Position numbers and translations under genes: made by a program. A stretch of 64,000 nucleotides of DNA from Elmis aenea (Eukaryota > Arthropoda > Insecta > Coleoptera > Elmidae). The notes under the pieces are model-generated. The model saw only the letters and a list, made by a program, of their open reading frames with translations, was not told the DNA's origin and made no database searches. The DNA lies in NCBI GenBank assembly GCA_947652605.1, contig OX393576.1:12798575-12862574 (forward strand), in the 5' to 3' direction. Positions within the stretch are counted from its first letter, which is position 1, and every line of letters begins with the position of its first letter. Shown here one piece after another: positions 59,429-64,000 of the stretch.

Positions 59429-61925
59429 CCCTACAGTGCGCAATTTTTTAAATTTAACTGTAAATATTTTTATCCAAAGGAAAATGATGCCAAAAATAGA
59501 GGAAAAATGGTAAAATAAAATATGTTTTAATTTTTTAATTATTTTAATTGCAATTAAGCTTTGATGCAAATATGCATCACTGAGCATTTAAATACATAAA
59601 AAAATATAACTAAGTTTTAAATTAAAAAATGAAAACTATTACTTTCTATGAAAGATACTAAAACAATTTTTATCTTTGTTCAAGCATAATGCTGTATCAC
59701 ATTTTTCACATATAACATATGTCTGTGCCTTGCAAACAGGATTTTTACATCTTAGTCTTGTAGTATGCCATATTGGTAAATGGTTTAGCCCATCTAGACG
59801 TACATCTTGAGGCGGCAGTGGTGTTGTATGGGGATTTTTTCTCTTTAGTTCAATTGTTGATTGTAATCCTGAAGGTCGTCCTCGTTTTGGTGCAGCTGAA
59901 TCGTCTATGGAACATAATGTACGGGCTACTTCAATACGGAAATCCACAAGCTTCATTTTCTTTTCTTTATTACATCTTCGATGCAACAACCAAGCATTTA
60001 TAATAGCAATATCAAGAAGATGAAAAAACAACCGCATGTACCATTTTCTGGATCTCATTTTGATTTTGTAGCGACCTATGATGCTGTCCAACAAATCAAC
60101 CCCGCCTATATAAAGATTGTATTGTTTAACAATTGCGGGGCAAGGAATCTCAATTTTTTGTTTTTGTTTTCTGTCGAACCGCTTAACAGAATGTATGGGT
60201 TCTGTTTCGACGAAAGATGACAATAAAACAACGAGTTTATTGTCCTTCCAATAAACATTGCTGATATCTATTCCATCAACATCAGCCATAAATTCATCAT
60301 ATGAACCTCTTTATAATTTTTTGCCCTCCGCTTCCGTCGGAACCTTACATGAGGGAATTCGGTTTCTTCTAACAGTTCCCAAAGAATGAATGCCCTGCTT
60401 TGCTAAATAACTTATAACTGGCAATGACGTGTAATAATTGTCAAAGTATAACTTGTAGTTGCATTTCCTTGGAATATCTCTTGCCAATCGAACAATTATT
60501 TTGCTGCTTGCTCCCAGATCTGGTTCATCTGGCAAACGTTTGGATGAATCATTTTCTGTACCAGTATAAATTTCAAATTTATGGCAAAATTCTGATACCC
60601 CACAAAGAATAAATAATTTATAGCCCCATTTGTGGGGTTTTAATGGTAAATATTGTTTTAAGTGGTGCCGAGCTTTGGTGGCACATATTTGCTGGTCAAT
60701 GGAGAGCATCTCTTCCATGGGAATGGAAAGAAATTTGTTCGACAAAGAATTTATAATAGGTCTCAACTTATTCAATTTATCACAATTGGAATCCAAAGAA
60801 TTGTCGTGGAAATGCAGGTTTGAGCGAATTTTTTCAAATTTCTTTTGGCTAAGAGTATTTTTTACAATTTCTAACCCAACAGTATCTTTCCAGTACATTC
60901 TAACATTTGGAATGGATGTTACAGATGATAGAATACAGATACCTAAATATTTGTTTAAATCCATTTTTGAAAATTGAAAAGGTTTTCTGGATTTTTTGAA
61001 ACGCTATACCTTATACTCTCTTCTACAATTATTGTATCCAGCAGATTATCGTCAAAAAAATATTTAAAAAAATGGTATGGAGTTTGCAATTCGGTGATAC
61101 AGTATTGGCAATTCTGAATTGCCAGTAAATTTCGAAGGTACATTTTTCATTTTTTTTCTTCTCCACAATAAATCTTTATATTTTTTGTTAAGTGGCACAG
61201 TATTAGATGTAGCAGATTCAATGGTTGACTGAGAGGTTACAGCAGGAGAAACTGAAAGCGTCATTTCAGAAATATTATTTTCTTCAAAATATGTTTCCAA
61301 CATTTCTTGAGTAACAGGAACAGGTTCTTCGTCGTCACTTATCTCATCCAATTCATCTTCGCTCTCATTTGGTATATTTTCTATGAGATCAAATAGGGCA
61401 TCACTGTCCAAATTTTCCAAATTAATTAGTTCTTGGCTATTTCTGTACATAAGAGGCATCTGAAGTAAAATTTAAAATCGTTTTATTATAAATACTACAG
61501 CATATCAAATTCCCTACAAAATTACGTGACTAACTAATATGGACGTAAATGAGCGGTGATTCAAATATGAATCAAACAATTTTTGTGGTGTAGATGAGAT
61601 AGATTTTAAAATATCATTCAATTAATTATATATATTGATATGTAATAGTTATAAGAAGTAAATTAAAAAATAACATACATACCTTGTTTATTATAACTAT
61701 GATATTTGAATACAAAGTGGCACTAATAACAGAGTAACACAACTCCAAGAAACAGGTAGCACATAACTGTTATATTTGAGATTATGATATTTTAAACAAA
61801 AGTGGAAGATTTGCAGGTAATTAGAGTATGAACCAATGAAAACGCACAGCTTGATATCTTTGTAATACGAAATAACTGGTGTTTAACTGGATTGATGCAA
61901 ATATGCACCACTGCGCACTGTAGGG
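59429..61925 (-). mobile_element. piggyBac-like DNA transposon, nearly complete (2497 bp)
   Basis: Both ends are perfect 14-base inverted repeats (CCCTACAGTGCGCA at 59429-59442; complement at 61912-61925), directly flanked by TTAA (59425-59428 and 61926-61929), the piggyBac hallmark. A 24-base subterminal repeat starting GATGCAAATATGCA occurs at 59563-59586 and at 61894-61917, the latter running into the right terminal repeat; two of 24 bases differ. The transposase relic fills the middle on the minus strand. Perfect termini and few lesions suggest a fairly recent insertion. Confidence 0.95.
59639..61459 (-). pseudogene. piggyBac-like transposase, disrupted by two frameshifts and one stop
   Basis: PiggyBac transposases excise and insert DNA at TTAA through a DDD catalytic core. 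From the ATG at 61459-61457 the product starts with an acidic N-terminus (ENLDSDALFDLIEN, SEDELDEISDDEEP). Near 61090-61115 the frame shifts by one to continue as TPYHFFKYFFDDNLLDTIIV and shifts back at the A run at about 60965 into MDLNKYLGICILSSVTSIPN. Catalytic blocks follow: MEEMLSIDQQICATKARHHL (first Asp), KLYFDNYYTSLPV (second Asp) and, after a single in-frame TAA at 60311-60313, YNLYIGGVDLLDSIIGRYKI (third and fourth Asp). The C-terminus (59639-59750) has the Cys-rich zinc tail CKNPVCKAQTYVICEKCDTA. All catalytic residues are intact. Confidence 0.93.
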
Positions 61926-61929
61926 TTAA

Positions 61930-63296
61930 GATACTTTAAACTGTTTATATAAAAACTGATTTTCACAAAGTCGCTTAGAATTCTTTTGATTTCAAACATG
62001 AATTTATTATTTACATTAATGGAGAAGATATTGTAGAAAAACTATTTTTACACAATGAAGATATTCTTTAAAAAATTACTTGCTTTTGTGAAAACATTGT
62101 CAAATTTGTACTTTTTACATGTTAGTGGTATAAGGCGTTTTTTTTTGAAAATAAAGTACACAGTGGAAAGTTATTTATTTAGTCATTACACCGTCAAGTG
62201 TAGGGCTGTTTAGTTGTGTTGAGCTGACTATTTTGCACGTCTTTTTGTCTTGTGCTAGTATATTTTATCTCTTCCTATTTGATTTTTCCATCCGTTGCGG
62301 CTATTTTAACTTCGTCTTGCTAGGTTTTCGTCAGTCACAGTGGAAAGTCAATTTTAAACCAAAATGGTCAAATTAAATATGTTGTTATTTTGTCAAAATA
62401 AAAATTAAATATTATTTGCCTGAAATTGTGTGTAAAATTTTAGCATTTTTGGAATTATTTAATATAGACGCCACAAATGCCAAAAAGCGACCAATTATCA
62501 AATTAACACGAAATTTAAGATAAAATTGACAGCAAAATTTTGTCCAAGCACACCAAGTCTTGTCGATTTTTATTGAGTAATATGATTGAAGTCTATCAAT
62601 TTTTATTTATTTATAATTTAAAAAAATATAACTTTAAACGTTTATGTATAACAAGAACAACAGATTACACATACCAAAGTTCCATATGATGTTACCTGTA
62701 AATTAATAAAATATTTTGGTTTAAGCCTTTAAGCCATCAGACATCAATTCAAAGCAAACTAATTCAAAATCTATGTATTTTCAGTAATCAGTAGTAACAA
62801 CACGATTAAGCGAATTATGTGTTTGTTTCTAATTCGATTGCCGATAATGTTAATTAACGGAAAGAAAACAGAACGTTTTTAATTAAAATCTATTGACTTA
62901 TTTATTGTTACTCTGGATTAAAACTGTTACCTTTTACCAGCGAACTAAAATAATATCTCACTAATTAACGTGCACTGCTACAAACCAAACATAAATTCAC
63001 AAGAATTATTCGCCTTTTCGTGTTGACTTGCAACGTATAACAACTGTTGGTTGTATTTATTCATTTGTAAATTTTGCTGAATCTTTGAACGTTAAAATTT
63101 TCTGGTTTGATATGATAAAACAAGTATTAAATATCGTTTCGTTTATATTAATATGTTTTAATAACAAACTTCAGAGCGATTATTTGAAGACCACGTTAAA
63201 TTTTATACTTTTTTTGTAACGGCAAAAAAGTACAATAACAATGAAGTAAAACTTGGAAGTAACGAACATTTTAAAATCATATTTAGCAACTGCATA
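61930..63296. other. AT-rich DNA, nothing recognised
   Basis: No coding signal, repeat end or RNA gene was recognised. Confidence 0.3.
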
Positions 63297-63540
63297 TACA
63301 GGGTGTCCCAGCCAAGACGAATTATTCGATAGCTCTGTTATTAGTAGTAATTTAAAAAAAAAATTGAATGAAAGTTGTTTGTAATCATTTACTACATAAC
63401 CTTAAATTATTTTTAACTATACACAGTGTTTTGTTTTTGCGCACCGATACAAAACATTGTTTTTTTTTTAAATAAAACACCCTGAATATTTTGTAATTCT
63501 TAGATGTAAAATTAAATTCACTTTCTAAAATATTATATTA
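63297..63540 (+). repeat. dispersed repeat with TACAGGGTGTCCCAGCC start
   Basis: Begins TACAGGGTGTCCCAGCCAAG and includes TTTACTACATAACCTTAAAT, ACTATACACAGTG and TTTTGCGCACCGATAC, then AAAACACCCTGAATATTTTG and TTAGATGTAAAATTAAATTC. The same series is at 25560-25730 and, split by insertions, at 27562-28680. It is the most complete copy in the window. Confidence 0.7.
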
Positions 63541-63934
63541 TACAGGGTGTCCAGTTTAAAATGAAATACATGGGTATCTAGGAAACCGTTAGAAATACAA
63601 AATCGGTTAAATGGGGAAAAAGTTGTGCAATTACATGGGTAACAATAATCCAGTTTTACATTTTTAATAATTCATCCTGTTACGTAGTACCACCATGAAA
63701 ACGAAAAATGTACATTTTCTTAAAACTTCCATATTACCTTTATTTGAAAAGATTTGTGGACCTTTTCAGGATAGGATTAGTAACTAATAAGGATTTTAAA
63801 TATGACATTAAAAACATTCTAGGCCTACTGTGTTTCGCGCGGTCATACCTAACTTTTGTTTTTCTTATGGACGCCATATTGGATTTTTGCATTTTTCAAA
63901 TCTCCATAACAAATGCTTTTCAACCATGTAAACG
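63541..63934 (+). repeat. dispersed repeat, second copy of 29848-30245
   Basis: Starts TACAGGGTGTCCAGTTTAAA and follows the other copy for about 390 bases. At 63934 the match breaks where a hAT-like end begins. The preceding base context (TATTATA) again supplies TA before the start. An 82-codon frame (63708-63956) is incidental. Confidence 0.75.
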
Positions 63935-64000
63935 CAGGGTTGGCCAACCCAAATGATCTTGCGGGCCACTTTGGAAATGCATCATAACTCCGCGGTCCAC
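63935..64000. mobile_element. hAT-like left end cut by the window edge
   Basis: CAGGGTTGGCCAACCCAAAT followed by GCGGGCCACTTTGG is a typical hAT start, GC-rich against its surroundings. It interrupts the repeat 63541-63934 at a point where the copy at 29848 continues, which supports a true insertion. Confidence 0.6.

Noticed and set aside
1..64000. CRISPR arrays, bacterial operons, ribosome-binding sites or terminators
   Set aside because: The window is eukaryotic repeat-rich DNA; no spaced direct repeats or prokaryotic signals were seen.
1..64000. tRNA, rRNA or snRNA genes
   Set aside because: No A-box/B-box pair, rRNA segment or snRNA core was noticed by eye; a covariance-model scan would be needed to exclude them.

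Overview
The window is strongly AT-rich eukaryotic DNA with no bacterial gene organisation. Nearly everything recognisable in it is a transposable element. The mix is typical of an arthropod, most likely an insect: mariner/Tc1, piggyBac, many hAT-type non-autonomous elements, Helitron-like ends, Jockey-like non-LTR retrotransposon fragments, and a large set of fold-back elements with TACAGGGTG...CACCCTGTA ends. I cannot name the species or order. No complete host gene is visible. Three short open stretches behind splice-acceptor-like sites (2958-3179, 11105-11339, 23242-23367) are the best candidates for exons or exon-like remnants.

Layout. 0-5 kb: a possible piggyBac end, a hAT element (616-1642), an exon candidate, and a 1.56-kb near-perfect palindrome (3218-4773). 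5-12 kb: mostly featureless AT-rich DNA, then a plus-strand Tc1/mariner relic (8527-9582) next to a minus-strand mariner relic (about 9700-10830), then an exon candidate. 12-19 kb: repeat cluster with a 92-bp tandem duplication, a 140-bp hairpin, two related fold-backs (12759-13198 and 17018-18131), a non-LTR reverse transcriptase relic (15960-16620), and a hAT element inserted into the very end of a fold-back (18134-18578). 20-29 kb: another mariner relic, a fold-back with a second hairpin inside it, a zinc-ligand exon candidate, a 1.19-kb hAT element, and a three-level nest of elements (27562-28656). 29-41 kb: two Helitron-like elements, further CAGGGTG repeats, a GGGAGGA microsatellite beside a reverse transcriptase scrap, and a 1.2-kb hAT element with an exact 8-bp target duplication. 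41-47 kb: quiet, apart from a Jockey-like reverse transcriptase relic (45123-46060). 47-59 kb: small hAT elements, a mariner relic cut by a fold-back, a PIF/Harbinger-like palindrome, and more fold-backs. 59-62 kb: the best preserved element, a 2.5-kb piggyBac-like transposon with 14-bp terminal repeats, TTAA on both sides and a transposase that keeps all catalytic aspartates but has two compensating frameshifts and one stop. 62-64 kb: quiet, then two repeats also present at 25-30 kb and a hAT end cut by the window edge.

Together the elements form an insertion history: hAT elements sit inside fold-backs, fold-backs sit inside mariner relics and other fold-backs, and the piggyBac copy is among the least decayed. 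Autonomous transposase genes in the window are all broken, so current activity would depend on copies elsewhere. The fold-backs, if transcribed, would give long double-stranded RNA.
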